Source of the DNA: Henckelia pumila
Lineage: Eukaryota > Streptophyta > Magnoliopsida > Lamiales > Gesneriaceae
NCBI RefSeq assembly: GCF_033568475.1
Contig: NW_027331831.1
Span: 1,674,001 to 1,738,000 of the forward strand
Direction of reading: 5' to 3'
Length of the DNA: 64,000 bases
The notes under the pieces: model-generated
The model's database searches: none
Seen by the model: the letters and a program-made list of their open reading frames with translations, nothing else
Told to the model about the DNA's origin: nothing
In this document: in pieces, positions 50,371 through 63,866 of the stretch
How the letters are laid out: each line of letters opens with the position of its first letter
How positions within the stretch are numbered: position 1 is the first letter of the stretch
Program-made: the position numbers and the translations under genes

Positions 50371-53300
50371 CTAACTAGCATTCGGACGCAAAGGCGCAAC
50401 CGAATCCGGAAAATCCGTTCTTTGCCCAGCAAGAGAATAGTAAGCCAGGATATGAGCAGGATGCTCCACGAGTACTTGTTCCCCATTCGGGTCCGCGACG
50501 TAGTCATATTTCGCAGGTATCAACTCAATATTCCAATACGGCCTAACCATAGTTAACAAATCTCGACCATGCCCAGATGTCCGAAAACCTTGGACCCATA
50601 AGTACCTCAGAGATCGCAGTCGCAGGGCAGTCATAGCCAGCGCTCGTTCGCTGAAACAACAGCCTCTCATTTCCAACTTTTGAAGGCTAGGACACCCATT
50701 GGAAAACTCCAAAAGACCGTCATCCGACTCCCCAACATAGCCAAGAAGCATCCATCGAACATTTGGGCTGTGCTGTCCAATGTAACGCAGGCCTACGTCA
50801 GTTAATCCTCCGGGACGGAGATATAGAGCAAATCTTCTGAGTTTATGGCAACCTATCAGTAGAGATCGAACGCCACTGTCCAGAGGCAAATCGGTAATAA
50901 CTTCCTCTCTATCAAGTAAGACTAGTCGAAAGTCACACAGGTTTTTCGAGTGTCTACCGAGACATTCAAGAGCTGAATTCGTAATATCAGACACATAAAC
51001 GGCTAAATACTCTAGCTCAAGGCATCCTCGAGCTAGAGCTATCAATCCTCTCTGCGTCACCATGCCTTCAACATCTTCCATATCTTGTTCATCGGCTCCC
51101 CGCTCTATTCTAAGCCTTTTCAATCTTTTACAAAAATTGGAGAGAATTTCCAATCCTCTATCTCCAAGCACGTTTCTAGTCTGTTGTAAAGAGATCGATA
51201 AATTAATATAGATAAGTCTATGATTAAAATTTACTGAATCCGTTACATATTGAGAATAATAAAATCATACAATGACAACGATATGCAACATTTTTTATAT
51301 TGTTCACTCAAAAGTCATACCTGGTACCAAACATGTCCCTTGAAAAACACATGGAACGAGAACGTCCGAACAAAGTTCATACGATTCCATTATTCAATAC
51401 AACGGAACTTTTGTTCACATCAAAACAAACTGCAATAATTGCCAAACCCTACAACGGAACTTTTGTTCACATCAAAACAAACTGCAATAATTGCCAAACC
51501 CTACTCCCCAAGTTTGGAATGAAAAGAATAAGACACGAGTAAAGAGGAGCCAACATCATGGACCGAGAACACACACCGTTCCTTCTCCTTTCGAATTATG
51601 CCCCATAAAATTGAGTAGAAGGGGCATCCCGTGAAAAAAAAAAGAAGAAGAAAATGAAGCAGCCACATAGTTTCTTGATCCTTGGTTTATGAATCTAAGA
51701 CTAGATAGTTTGTAGCCTTCGCTTCAAAAGAACTAGTCATGTTTGGAGTATTTTTATATAAGCTTCACAAATAATGTGACTCATGTTGTGCCATCCTAAC
51801 ATCATGGGATTCATGAGTCATTCATCCAATATGCATATTCCATTGTAAATATTATTAGGAAAAGAAGGTACCAGTTTATTTAAATGGTAGCTCATGAGCT
51901 CAATGTGAGGTCCATCTTCATTCATAAACAAAAAACAGTATACGTTGTTTGACATGAAGTCACTTATCCCACAGAGAAAAAATGGGCTGATTTCTACCGA
52001 AAAGTGTCATAAAAAAAGACTCTTAACCGACAGAGCAATAGCATATTAACCAAACCATTGTTCTTTATATTCCAGTTAACCAAAAAAATGCCAAAAGTCA
52101 TTTGTTTCCAAACAAAAAAACTAATTATGGATATTAAAACAAAAAAGAAAAAAAGGACCAAATGCCAGTCACAAGGGAACAGGCATGCATGTGCTTAAAG
52201 GGTTGAGCAATGATTTTGAAGTTTTACCTCAAGAAATTCCAAGTTTGGACATCTTTGCAGTAAGATACAATGGCCTTCAGTGTCGAGCAGTGCATACAAA
52301 AGATCCAATTTTTTCAACCTAGAAGCAACCGGATAGATGATGGGCATTTCTTTATTACCCAAGTAAGTAAGACCAAGGCGGCACAGATTTGGTGGGAATG
52401 CAACAGCAGCATATCTTTCAAATTGCTCGTTAAGGCCTTCATCAACCTGCTCAGGAGGCTCACTAAACGAGCCCCCAGCAAACTCTTCCAGAGAAGTAGC
52501 AGCTTGGAAAAAACCAATGAGCTCCAAAAGATCGCATTCACAAATTTTCACTGAGGACAAAGATTTGCAATTTCTCGCTATCAGTTCAAGGTCTACGATC
52601 CTTATATTTAGGAGATCAGCCATGTAAAAATTCAAGTTCTCAAGAACTGTGTTGTTCATAGCAAGCTCATGCAGCCATTCCCCGTCATTCTCACTCATGG
52701 AGCTTTCTTCCAGAACAAAAGTTTTCAAATTCCTGAAAAGGGTTAAAGATTACGAAACAGAGAGACTTCTTGCATCCTTAGTTGCAGGTTTAAAAAATCA
52801 AATGGTGACTGGAAAGGATGAGAATTCCATGTAAGAAAGAGGGAGAACCAATTGGACCAAGCAATGGAAGGGATGATTTTTAAGTGAAAAAGATGGAAAT
52901 GTTACCATATCGATTGGGCATCTCTTTCTCCAGGGTAGAATAGAATTATTGGTTCATCGTTCATATTCAGTAGAAACTCATGAAGAAACTTCACACGAAA
53001 GTGCAGTGCAGCGTGCCAATCCAACGTGTAACAAAATTATATAGAAAATCTGGAAACAAAAGGGTTCAAATGCGGAAAAACTTTTGACAAGTTCTGAACT
53101 TAAATTAAACAAGTGCCCTTAAAAATCCAGAAGCCACAATCCAATCTTAAAATGCTAGACAATGTTCTCTCATTTACATTTTTTGTTAACCAACAGTACA
53201 CAATTTAAACAAAATAAAGACCGCATATGGGGACTACAAATAAATCATTTCATAGGATCAGCTGATACAAATTTCACATTCAGATATGCTGAGCATTCTT

Positions 53301-54094
53301 AATGTTTTAATTGGTCAATACTGGTCAACACATAATCCCAATTGTACATGACCATCGCAAAGCTCAACCCACACCAACATAATATAGAAAAACTCATACA
53401 AAACATGCCTATCTTCCCATTTAAAATCTTCAGATCTTCTAAGCAATTATTCTTAAATACAAATAGCATCCATTACACTCAGTGCCCTTGTCGAAGAATA
53501 GTAAATTTCCACAACAGTTACAGAAGAGCACAACACCTAAAACAGAGACAATAAATTTATGAACTAAATTAAACTCCCAAACAGTAAAAGATGGATCGCA
53601 TTGCAGTACCTGCACAATCGTCCCACAATCCGAAGCCCATGGGTGGAAAACCCACAACACTTATCCAATTTCAAGACTTCCAGAACCTTCCCCGCGTCGG
53701 AAGTGGCGAGCAGCTCGAGATCCGAATCCTTCACAATCATCCTCCTGAAATGCAGCGCTTTCATTCTCCCAAAAGACCTCACGATTTCCTCCGCCCACGA
53801 GGTGACATAGCCACCCCAATCCTCCGGAATCAAATTAAACATGGCCGCGCGCGGCTTTCCCTTGAGCTTGAGCGACTCGAGGTGGGGGAACCGCCGCGAG
53901 AGCCGCTGCGGCGTGGTGGTGTAACAAAGCGCGATTGTCACGTGCTTGCGCGTGATGGCGTCAATCTCGTACCAGCGCTTGCACACAAGTGATAGCGCGT
54001 CGCGGTCACGCGGGTCCTGCACGAACGGGATCGCGCACTCCCATACAGTGTCATAGTCCCCACTACTTGCCTTGATCGATTTATTCTCCTCCAT
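50371..54094 (-). CDS. COI1: COI1, jasmonate receptor F-box/LRR protein
   Basis: F-box subunit of SCF-COI1; it binds JA-Ile with JAZ repressors and sends them for degradation. The three exons are 54094-53610, 52732-52228 and 51180-50371, GT-AG and in phase, the usual COI1 gene plan, giving 599 residues (Arabidopsis about 592). The F-box region is near residues 12-60 (VWECAIPFVQDPRDRDALSL, VCKRWYEID). LRRs follow: HLESLKLKGKPRAAMFNLIP, LELLATSDAGKVLEVLKLDK, KKLDLLYALLDTEGHC, RIERGADEQDMED, DFRLVLLDREE, PNVRWMLLGYVGESDDGLLE and KLEMRGCCFSERAL. The C-terminal capping motif EHPAHILAYYSLAGQRTDFP is conserved. The start was chosen as the first in-frame ATG before the F-box. No break is visible. Intron 2 contains a 52-bp tandem duplication. 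Confidence 0.96.
51398..51501. repeat. 52-bp tandem duplication in COI1 intron 2
   Basis: The unit beginning ACAACGGAACTTTTGTTCAC and including AACTGCAATAATTGCCAAAC occurs twice head to tail, identical by eye, with period 52. Confidence 0.85.
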
Positions 54095-54124
54095 TCTCCA
54101 CCAATTCCAAGGGTTTCCACAGCT

Positions 54125-55086
54125 ACTATGGAGTTGGGTGGGCGGCGAAGGAGCCGGAGGAGCTTAATCGGACGGCAATGGATGGGAATCCATGGCTACT
54201 GTGTGTCGCTGTGGCCTGTGAGTCGGTTCAGTCTCAGATTGAGGGCAAAAGGACAAATGTGGCATTTGACAGTAGATAACGAAGGTTACTAACTTTAATT
54301 CCCTACCACTATTTACACATTATTACATTCTTTATTTTTAATTTTTAATTTATCAGCAACCGTCCCATTTGATTTTCAAACAATTTAAAAATATCGAGAA
54401 GATGTAAGTTTTGAGATAAAGTAAAGAGAAATTGAACATACAATGTAATAAGAATTGATAAATGATGATATTTGAAAAAAAAAAAATGATAGAGTGAAAA
54501 TGATAGATATGTTATAGAAAAATTAAGATACATTTAAAATTTAATTTAAAGAGAGTGTGAGTTTAATTTAGAAATAAAAAATAAATATATTTTGATATGA
54601 TTTTGCACGCCAAAACAGTTGGTTTAAAGGGTGTCATTATTATATATTTGACATTTGTATTTTTACTATTTTAATGACATTATTAATTTTATTCCTGCTA
54701 AATTTGTGTTACCTTATTCGAGCATGGATAAATGTCTGTCAAGTATACCGTTGCCTCTGGATTATTATATGTTAAATTTGAAGTATTTTTCTTTCTATGA
54801 CGTGGTCAAATGTCAATCATTGAATAATCAACATATGTATTAATTTCATAAAAATATAAAAATTTCACGTTATCTAATGATATTGAAATAGGAGAAAAAA
54901 TACGTTCAATGTAACATATTATGATAATGGTATTGAAATAGGAGGAAAAATACGCTCAATGTAACATAGCATAATATGTTGCATCCACATTGAGGTAAAT
55001 TTTGAAATCATTGTTCAACGCTTTAAGCACATGCATTTGATTCCACTGTTAATTTAATTGTTGGTATTGGAAGCAGCTGATGACTT
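54125..55086. other. COI1 5' flank and AT-rich spacer
   Basis: About 54125-54300 is the COI1 upstream region. A GAAATAGGAGRAAAAATACG-type sequence near 54888 and 54935 is a diverged short direct repeat with CTCAATGTAACATA/TTCAATGTAACATA. No gene was seen. Confidence 0.5.
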
Positions 55087-55878
55087 TTAGGCTGTGCTTG
55101 GATTAGTGGATTTGGGCTGATTTGGATTTCAAATCCTCATCCCAAATCAACTACATCTGTTTGGCAAGCCCATGGATTTGGGATTTCAAATCTGTCTGAT
55201 TTAGCCCGTTGATTTATGCTCTAAAATTTAACGGATTTAAATCTTTTCTTACATCGGCTCATTTGAAATCTTTTCCCCTTGCTCTTTCGTTTCTTCTTTC
55301 GGCTGCGTCTCTCACCTCATCTTCTTCACGGTGGCGATGAGATTCACAGCGGCACCTCTCACCTCATCTTCTTCACGGCTGCGCCTCTCACCTCAGATGC
55401 AGGTACGAAAGGAGATTTAGGCACTGGTTTTGAGTGAGAACACGTCCAAGAAGAAGAGAAGGAGTTGATTCTCAAAAAATCGCGTCCAGTTAAGTTTTTG
55501 TTTATCTTAAAAACTGTGAAATTTGTGAGTATTTGAGTAAAAGGGGCCAAGGGACGATCAAACCCTCGACGAGGTCTTACCAAATATGTAGCCAGTGGAA
55601 CATTTATGTCGTCTAAACATGTGATTGTGACAAGGGTCATAATTGTATGATTTCTTCATTCTTTGGATCTTTGCCTAAGAAGTTTAGCACTTGGTGTTTG
55701 CTTTGTTTAGGATGGTGAAGTCACACTTCTTCCCAGGGATGACGATTATGTCAGTTCGCAAGGAACATAAGACAGTAAAAATGGCTCCCCTGTCATATGG
55801 TATTATATCTCCACAAGCTAAATTTCACGGTTTCCATTTGTATTTTTTGTTGATAAGTGTGCACTTTTTTATGTTGTT

Positions 55879-56311
55879 TGATGGGTTATTACCCATTTTG
55901 ACTTTTTCCCGGGCCCAAGCCCAATGACTCAATTCATATGGGTCTCATATTTCTCCGATATTTATTTGGACACTTTATCAAGGCTCATAAATTCCTAAAA
56001 GCCCATAAGAGCCTCAAGCCCATGAAACTCTCCGACTATCTATAAATAGCTCAAGTCCTCTCATTATTAAGGTACGCTCTCTATAGTCATATGCTCTAGT
56101 TCTCTAGAACTTTTATTGGGCAAATACTGACTTGAGCGTCGGAGTGTCTTCGCCGGGCAACCCCCGGCGCCACTCACTTTGCTTTGTGATGTAGGTGACA
56201 ACCCACGAAGTTTGTTCTCCAGAACCGTTCGAGTATTAATCCGGCTACCCGAATCTCCACAGATTACCCAAATTTTTTCAAATCGGGTAATATCAATTTT
56301 TTGCTACATCA
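55879..56311 (+). mobile_element. Solo LTR nested in the Harbinger-type element
   Basis: A 433-bp unit beginning TGATGGGTTATTACCC and ending GCTACATCA, flanked by the 5-bp direct repeat TTGTT (55874-55878 and 56312-56316). It contains a TATAAATAG promoter box (about 56041), followed by an ACTGACTTGAGCGTCGGAGT motif common in plant Ty3/Gypsy LTRs. No internal region is present, so it is a solo LTR left by recombination. The intact duplication suggests moderate or young age. It is younger than its host element. Confidence 0.8.
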
Positions 56312-56422
56312 TTGTTGTTCTGAGGTGGTCCGTGGTCTTAATTGTAAGGGCATCTAATTATGACATTCATTACTATTTTATGTGATTAGTTGGACGTGGT
56401 AATATCAAACCTATGCTATTTT

Positions 56423-56504
56423 GCCAAATTGAGTCTTGATGGATCTGTTTTGTGATGGTTTTTGCCAAATTGAGTCTTGAGGGATCTGTTTTGTGATGGT
56501 TTTA
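56423..56504. repeat. 41-bp tandem duplication
   Basis: GCCAAATTGAGTCTTGATGG... at 56423 recurs as GCCAAATTGAGTCTTGAGGG... at 56464. The two copies differ by about one base. Confidence 0.8.
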
Positions 56505-58794
56505 TGTGTGGCACCATGATAATATTGATGTTGCACATCAAAATGTTAATTGATGTTCTTGAAACAATGTTGGATTTATTCTGTACTTTTGGGTTTATGC
56601 GTGGACTCATTGGTTTTTTCGTTGTATGTTTGTATAAATGCTTGGTATGGGGCAACTATGGTGTTTTTGGCATGCTTTCTGGTATTATTATGGTATCTTT
56701 TGCTGTATCTATAAAGAGCGAAAGTCTAATCAAGTTGTTAAGTGCCCGTCAAGGAACAAAATTTCATAATGCTATGTAGGTTGCCTAATAGTTTAAAGTT
56801 GCAATTTTAGATATGTCTTTGCAGTCTTTAAACTATCTGTTATTTATAAAATATTGATTGGAGGATGAGATACTTGCATATCTAATGCATATATAAAGAC
56901 ATGATCCTGTTAATATAATCCAATAAAGTGAGTTTCAACTGGAGATTTGAATAATTTTTGCTTGGATTGTTATGTTTTCAATTTCCATAAGGCAACACCA
57001 AGATACTTGTTATGATGAATACCAAGAATCACATTTTTTTTCCCTCAATATGAATAAGTAATGTATTGTCTCCTGCATCGCTCTGCTGTGTAGTTGCCAA
57101 AGTTCATCATTCATTCTATTTTTGGAACATTTGGTTAGTTGGTGTAAGAACCGAGCCTTTTGCTGAAAATCATCATGTCTTTGCTCTTAATAACAACTAT
57201 AAATGTGAGTTCTTAAACTTTTTTAGGCAAAAAAAAAGAGTACTCTTTTCACTTTGCTCTATGAAATCCCATTTCTTCTTTGCTGTAATGTTTTTTTTTT
57301 CAATTTTATGACAGTTCGAACAAGGAAATGGACAACGTTTCGAGAAATTTTGGTTATGCAATTTGTATGAAGAATATCGAACTCGTCGAAGAATTTAATT
57401 GTTGGAATTTTCACGTGTTTCCGTTCCTAAAACTATTGTTTAAAATTTGTATTATGAAAGTCTTTTGAATTATTATTTTTATTGTTCTAACATATTTTAA
57501 TGATATTTTTTTTATTAATGTAAGTTATTAAATTTTGATTTTATTATAGAGGTATTGCTCGAAAAATATTTTTTTATGTTATTAGTATGATGAAAAAGAA
57601 ATTGAAGTTTAAAAATTATAATAAGTTATATATTTGTTTTTTAAGAAAGCATAAATATTTTTTTTAAATTTTATTTATGTAACTTTATTATTTAATCCAA
57701 TTAAAATAAATAAAATTAAAATATATATTATTTTAAATTGAATATGATTATTTTGTGTAATCATAATAATAATTTAATTTCAAAATATATATAGAATAAA
57801 GAATAATATATTAGAATTTTCAATTATTTGAAATTTTTAAAAATTTTAGCCAAGCAATAAATCAATGGATTTAAAATTTCACATTGAAATTCTATGTTAT
57901 TCCAAGCAAGTGATTTAATAAAAAAAAAATTCAAATCAATGAATTTTCAAATCCATTAATTTGAAATCCACCTTCAAATCTAAATGCCATCTAAATGCCT
58001 CCATCCAAGCACAACCTTAGCGTTTTTTTGTTTTTTTCTTTTTGGAATTTGGGACAACAACGATTTTCTTAAACAAATAAATCCATGTGACTGTTATCCT
58101 AATTAAAATAATTTTTGAGGTTATAGATGTGGGAGCTATTTTGTGTTTATTGCGAAAAATGTAACTCGAATACACGGATTACTTTATAGTAGAATAATTT
58201 TACTTCTAAAATAAATAATAATATTTCGAATAATGTTAATAATTATCATTTGAGAATTGAGCTTGTTTTGCAGACGGGATTTATCATGCCCGCCTTTTAG
58301 CCATCTACACAAGTGAATTCCTAAAATCATGTCCGAATTGGCGAATTGGTAAGTTGAAAGTTTGATCTCATGAGTGCAGCACAGATGTTAAAATCCTAAA
58401 CCAATACATACCACAAAAAACAAACTAGAAAAGAAAATGAAGAAAATCGAAAGAGAAACAGAAATTAAACTGAATCAGCAAATATCCCATCAGTAAAGTT
58501 CATCGGGCACCATTTCCTGAAGCAAGTGTAGTATCTAATTTAGAAAGCTACTGTATATTCAGGTACAAAGTTGTGTCATATATGAATACAAGTTCCAAAT
58601 CCCATGACCTCAAGATCTACAAAGTCGATGCATATTATCAAGGCCAGAATCAAGAAACATGAAGACTTGAGTGAAACCACCCGTGACCATATTTGGTCAA
58701 TAGCGTTGCTGAAACGTAAATTTGAATCCTGGAACTCGCATTTTGCTGCAAGATTGTAACCACACAAACAAAATCTTGCACATGAATTTGATAC

Positions 58795-61700
58795 TCAGCT
58801 ACCTGCAGCAGCAGGAACAGCGACTGGCTTTGAATCTTCTGCCTTTTCGTGTTCTTTGTTAAGCATCTGCAATCAGTTTTTCAATTTATACAATTAGCAG
58901 ACAGCAATCTTGATAGGCAGCAATTTGGTCAAATATTTGAAGTTAAGTCCCAAAAGAAGTTCAATATTACAACCACGATACACAAACCAGGTCCCGATAG
59001 AAGTAGAACAGATTAATTAGGTATGGCAAATACAAGTTTTTTTGTTGCTTATGTTCAACAGCAGCTTACAAAAGTGCACTTATTTCGCTGTATTGTTGAA
59101 GATTTTGCTTGTGACATAATTACACACTAATCCAGAGCAAGTTAAAACAATCAGTGTTAGATGGCTATGCAAGAAGCAACATCAGAATTCAGAGATGGTA
59201 AAATGAGGTGCAAACTGAACCAAGTTATTTATTGCAATCCACAGTCTCAGAATCAAATTACAAGAAGCATGTGTTGGAAGAGTGGCTGGTGTAAACGCGT
59301 GAAGAGAGACAGGGGTGGGTTCAAAAAGTATAAATAGAGAGAAGTTTGTAAGCAAGAGCAATGAGCATACTGTTTTTGAATTAAAACTCAAGCGTGTTCT
59401 AGCTTGAAGTTAGCAGGCAAGTGAGAAATCATTCTCTCCTGATAAGGTTAATATTTTTGAGTTGAAACTCAAGCGTTTTCTAGCTTGAAGTTAGCATGCA
59501 AGTGAGAAATCATTCTCTCTTGATAAGGTTCTTCCATGGGGCCATTATCACCGCATGGAAGCTTTCTACATAGATCAGTATTTCTTTAATGTTCAATAAC
59601 ATAAATGCGCAAGGGATTTATTTCCTTCTCTGTTTGAGTTCATTTTATTGTACACTTTTCTTCAGTGGTAACACCATCAACCTGCTTTTTAAACTATGCT
59701 CCTGAAGGAGACCTACGAAGATCAAAATCTTTGTCATTACTTTATTTTAATTTAATTTCGCATATAACTTGCAGTTTTGTATGATTACTCAGTTCCATAT
59801 GGCAGTAGTCGTATTCTAATTTAAACAATTAGTCGAGTAACTATCTAAACAACGGAAAAGCCACAACCACAAAGTTCAAATCTGTCTGAGGCTTCATGAA
59901 GTCAGCACCTAATCAGAAGCCCAGACTAGAAGTCTGTGGAAGAACACCCCAATGCCAGGATCAATGTAGTTTAATGGATCTTAAAAGTCTCTGTTCTAAC
60001 AAAAAGGGAATAAAAAATAAAGCAGAACCTCTCACCTTATTGTTGATCAAATTATGAAGAGCAATCACACTTCTGATGAGGGACGAAAGATATATGACCA
60101 ACATCATATCATTTGTTTTCACTGAAGAGAAGAAGCATATCAATTATTTCACTAAAGATAAGCTTAATTAATTACTAGTTGAATAAGATTTTCAAAAAAT
60201 CTAACTGCCTTTACCTGCAAAAGCTTTAATTAATTCGGACACATTTAGATTAGGAAGTAGGTTGAAAACATCCTGCAGAAGTTTAGTAACATGTCACAAT
60301 GTGATGCAAAATCATTTCTACTTGGAAGAGAAGCAAGACACAACATTCTCTGAGTCAGACAACTTGAAAGTTATATGATGGGCCAAAACAACACCAACAC
60401 ACCACTTATTCAATCATTATGAAATAAGGTAACAAGAAGAAATAAACAAAGACCATAACTAACTAAACATTCATCAACAATAACACCAAAAGGAAACACC
60501 CAGTAAATTAACAGTAATGACAAAATAAAAAGTGATACCTGGAGATGGTAAAGAATTTCGTGGTTTAATGGGAGTTTCCCTTCAATAACAAGGTCCAGAT
60601 AGTCACGGATCTCTTTTAATCGTGCGTCCAAACCCTTCAAAGCAGAAAGTTTTCCAGTGACCTGCACAAGACAATGATTTCTAAGACTCTTACCTCCTTC
60701 AGTTATCCAACAGAATGTCATCAATTAAAATTTCTCCAGTAAATAAAAAGGAACAAGATTGTAATAGAATCCATTTTAAAATTTAAAAAACTTAGGTGCA
60801 CTAAATGAGGGAAGGGTGCTAACACAACCTCTGTAGCAAGGGTGCTGATAGTTGTGTCCTTCACATCCCTTAACAAATGCTCAACTCCTATCATAAGCAG
60901 GATGAGTGGGATTAGAAAACAGTTTACATGGAGACAAAAACCTAACTTTACTCGGTTCAAAACCCGGGGAGGGGGATACCAAAGACATCAAGCCCATTGT
61001 TAAGTGTGGAAAAAAAGAACAAAAGAAAGAACTTAAATTAAATTAATAACTTTCATGACACAATCATACCAATTTCTTCCACTTCATGAGCGGCAATTTC
61101 TGAAGGAACATGCACAAACACCTTCTGGCTTTTTTGTGTAGCGTTCTGCATGTGATGAATAAAAATCTTAAGAAAACTGTTTTTTCCCCAATATTGTTGC
61201 TCCCTTTGGAAAGTGGAAAAACATAGAAACATGTCAAATATATCATCAACATACCTCTTTAACCTCCTCAACCGCATAATAGGCTTTAGTGGGTATCCCA
61301 AGCTCTTTCGGCTGGACATCGATAATGACTAACACAGGAGTTGGCACGTAGCTGCGTAACAAGAAGAAAAATCAAATATTACGAAATATAGACGGCAATC
61401 ATTGTATTACAAAAGAGAATACCATGATATACAGTGACTCATAAAACAAAAAGGAGCATTGAAAAATACAGGTGTGGTAAAAGAAAACAATTGGTTTTGA
61501 TAAGTAAGGGAAAGATGATGCACATGCAAAAAGTTTGAATTAGCTACTGTTCAAGATCAGATCATAGGTGAAAGTAGAACAAAGTCAAAAGCATCTGAAT
61601 AATATATTGTTGGAAGGACATCGAAATAAAACTTAGAAAAAGTAAGGAAAATTGGGAGTATATTGTTATCCAAACACACTGCAACAAGTCAGTCGTGACA

Positions 61701-63866
61701 CCAATCAGAAACACAACGGAAATTCCAGAGCTACCCAGAGTAATCTATTTCTTATATTGGACTGTTAGCTCCAAAAGATGAATCAATTTATAAAAATATG
61801 TTGAGGTTAATCACATGAGCAAACAATGAGAAAGCATCCTTGGCAAGATTATAACATTTTGGGAGAAAGCAACCACTGTAATTGACGATGCTTCAGAAAA
61901 ATCTTAATGAATTGTCAGTAGAGTATCCAAGCATAACTGTATTTCGGAGATGTCACGTCAGCTTTTCATGAATTATTATACAAAGTTTTTGTATTGCGAT
62001 CACCCAAAACCTCTTCAAAACTTGAAAGATTAATACTAGTTTCAGGTAGGACCACAGAATACATTAGGCTGAGAAAATATTTTACACAGAGACAGCGCCT
62101 CACGTAGAAAAAAGCCTCCAAGGGACCAAGAGAGAGTTATTGCCACGGTATCCTAAAAATAGAAGAACAGACTCTGGAGAAAAGAGAAATTTAACGAATG
62201 ATGCATAATAAACCGAGTTACCAAAGAAACTGTGAGAATATATGACAAAGTGAAAAACTAAACGCCAAACTACTGATGCTTGAGTTTTACATAAGTATTC
62301 TCTAGTCCCTAGGTCAGATCAAGTAGTTTGACAAAGCAAGGTATAGGCCATGTTTGCATATCACATTCTGGCGGCACTCTAATGTATTCTAAAAACAAGC
62401 TTTAGAACATTCTTAGATAGACAAAGCTTCTTCTACAGTATGCCCACACGAAATTGTTTTAACTCCATGTCCGTTTTGTGTCACGCATGAAAAAAAACAT
62501 CAAGAAACTGGCAAAAATAAAGATATGTTCGTCAAACACTTACTAATTAAAGATTAAAAAAAAGAATAAACCTATGTTGAAGCCAGAAATCTTACTCATT
62601 AAATAGCCCATGAACAGATAAGTCATTCTCTCTGAGCTTGGGACCAGTGCTATACCAGCCAACCACATGCTCTTTTGCTGATATGTTTATAAATTATCAA
62701 ATTAAAATTAAAATTAGGACTCACAAAATTGGTAATAAGAATTTGGGATAATGGCATATCAAATACCATTAATTCTTCTGAACATGGAAAACATTGATTC
62801 ATGGTAGTTATGATCAAGAAACCAAATGCTTGGGTCCCGATCTTCTTCTTCAAAGGGAACTGCATATATCAGCCAAATGGAAATTGATTAGGAAAGCAAG
62901 GCAAAATGGAACTCGGGACAAAATTTACCCTACTAGAGTTGGAAGATCATTTAGGACTGAAAAATTTAGAAATCCCAGCAAATCAAACATTTGTAACTCA
63001 ACATTGCAAAATTACTATTACAAAAGTCTAAAAGTATACTAACATGCATTTAGCAAAGTTGGATCAAAGAGAGAGAGAAGAAAATATGCAGACAAGAAGG
63101 AACTATTATTTAGTGAGTAACCCAATCGTTGCTGAATGAAATTGAACCCTAATCTTAAAATTTGGACAAAATAACGAAATTGACAATTGCCAAAATGGGT
63201 CATATGATCGTTCCTAATTCCAGTTTCAGACTTTCAAGTTCAAGGAACCATCTGTTTTTCCCCACTAACTATCAAATGATATTATGGAAGCTAATCCTAT
63301 AAAGCACAATACTCTTCAGAGTCCTAGCTGCAGCAATTCATCCGATCATTCTTATAGCACAATACTCTTCAGAGTCCTAACTGCAGCAATTCATCCTATC
63401 ATTCTATTATCTCCCCCACCACCCCCCACCCCCCACCCCAAAAAAAAATGAACACAGCCCAAAACATAAACCCTACGCAGCACTCAGTGGGTGCAACTAT
63501 CATCAACCGAATTCAACCCATGCAAAATTCAATAAACAAATCTTCCAACAAATGACAATTCATAACTCAAAACCTAAGCTCCTAAATACACATAACACGT
63601 CAAAAAAGGTCAAATAATTACAAAAATGAAAAATAGCAGTCTATAGTGAGAAAAAAAAGGTCAGATCTGAAACACCCACCGGCGTAGCTGTTGGTTACAT
63701 CAACCGTGCCCTTAAAGGAAGAACCAAGAAGAACTCCGACGACACGCTTCCTGGTATCACGTGCCACGCGATTGTAGTGGTCGACGATGCTCAGCAGCAC
63801 CAGTGGGTGCACCACCACCTTCTCAATCGGCCGCGACGAAATTTGCTGAGATTTTATCACGTCCAT
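58795..63866 (-). CDS. RPN8: 26S proteasome lid subunit RPN8 (PSMD7)
   Basis: Non-catalytic MPN subunit that pairs with the deubiquitinase RPN11 in the proteasome lid. The ten exons are 63866-63680, 62859-62767, 62677-62596, 61351-61255, 61145-61070, 60887-60829, 60661-60539, 60272-60215, 60121-60036 and 58866-58795. All are GT-AG and in phase, giving 310 residues (Arabidopsis RPN8a about 308). The MPN domain is complete: [80 protein letters not shown] and [20 protein letters not shown]. The JAMM zinc ligands are not present, as expected for RPN8. The C-terminal helices read [20 protein letters not shown] and [20 protein letters not shown]. The last exon encodes a short tail ending VPAAAGS. 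Intron 9 holds an LTR-like segment, and intron 1 a 53-bp duplication. Confidence 0.95.
59272..59672 (+). mobile_element. Possible Ty1/Copia-like LTR fragment in RPN8 intron 9
   Basis: Starts TGTTGGAAGAGTGG, has a TATAAATAGAGAG box near 59329, contains a tandemly doubled stretch (units starting near 59376 and 59456, sharing AACTCAAGCGT and TAGCTTGAAGTTAGCA), and reaches GTGGTAACA near 59672. TG...CA ends and a TATA box fit a solo LTR, but no target duplication was found. Incomplete or old. Confidence 0.35.
63303..63408. repeat. 53-bp tandem duplication in RPN8 intron 1
   Basis: The unit starting AGCACAATACTCTTCAGAGT and including CTGCAGCAATTCATC occurs at 63303 and again at 63356 with a few differences. 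A C-rich tract (about 63413-63440) follows. Confidence 0.8.

Larger units (their letters stand above)
55090..58016. mobile_element. Non-autonomous PIF/Harbinger-type element, 2.9 kb
   Basis: TTA flanks both ends (55087-55089 and 58017-58019), the target trinucleotide of PIF/Harbinger. The left terminus is GGCTGTGCTTGGATTAGTGG. The right terminus, reverse-complemented, is GGTTGTGCTTGGATGGAGGC. Subterminal GATTTGGGATTTCAAATC-like and inverted AAATTTGAAATCCA-like words occur on both sides. No transposase or Myb ORF was recognised inside. A leader-like region (about 55320-55400, CTCACCTCATCTTCTTCACG repeated) is present. A solo LTR and a 41-bp tandem duplication lie within. Confidence 0.75.
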
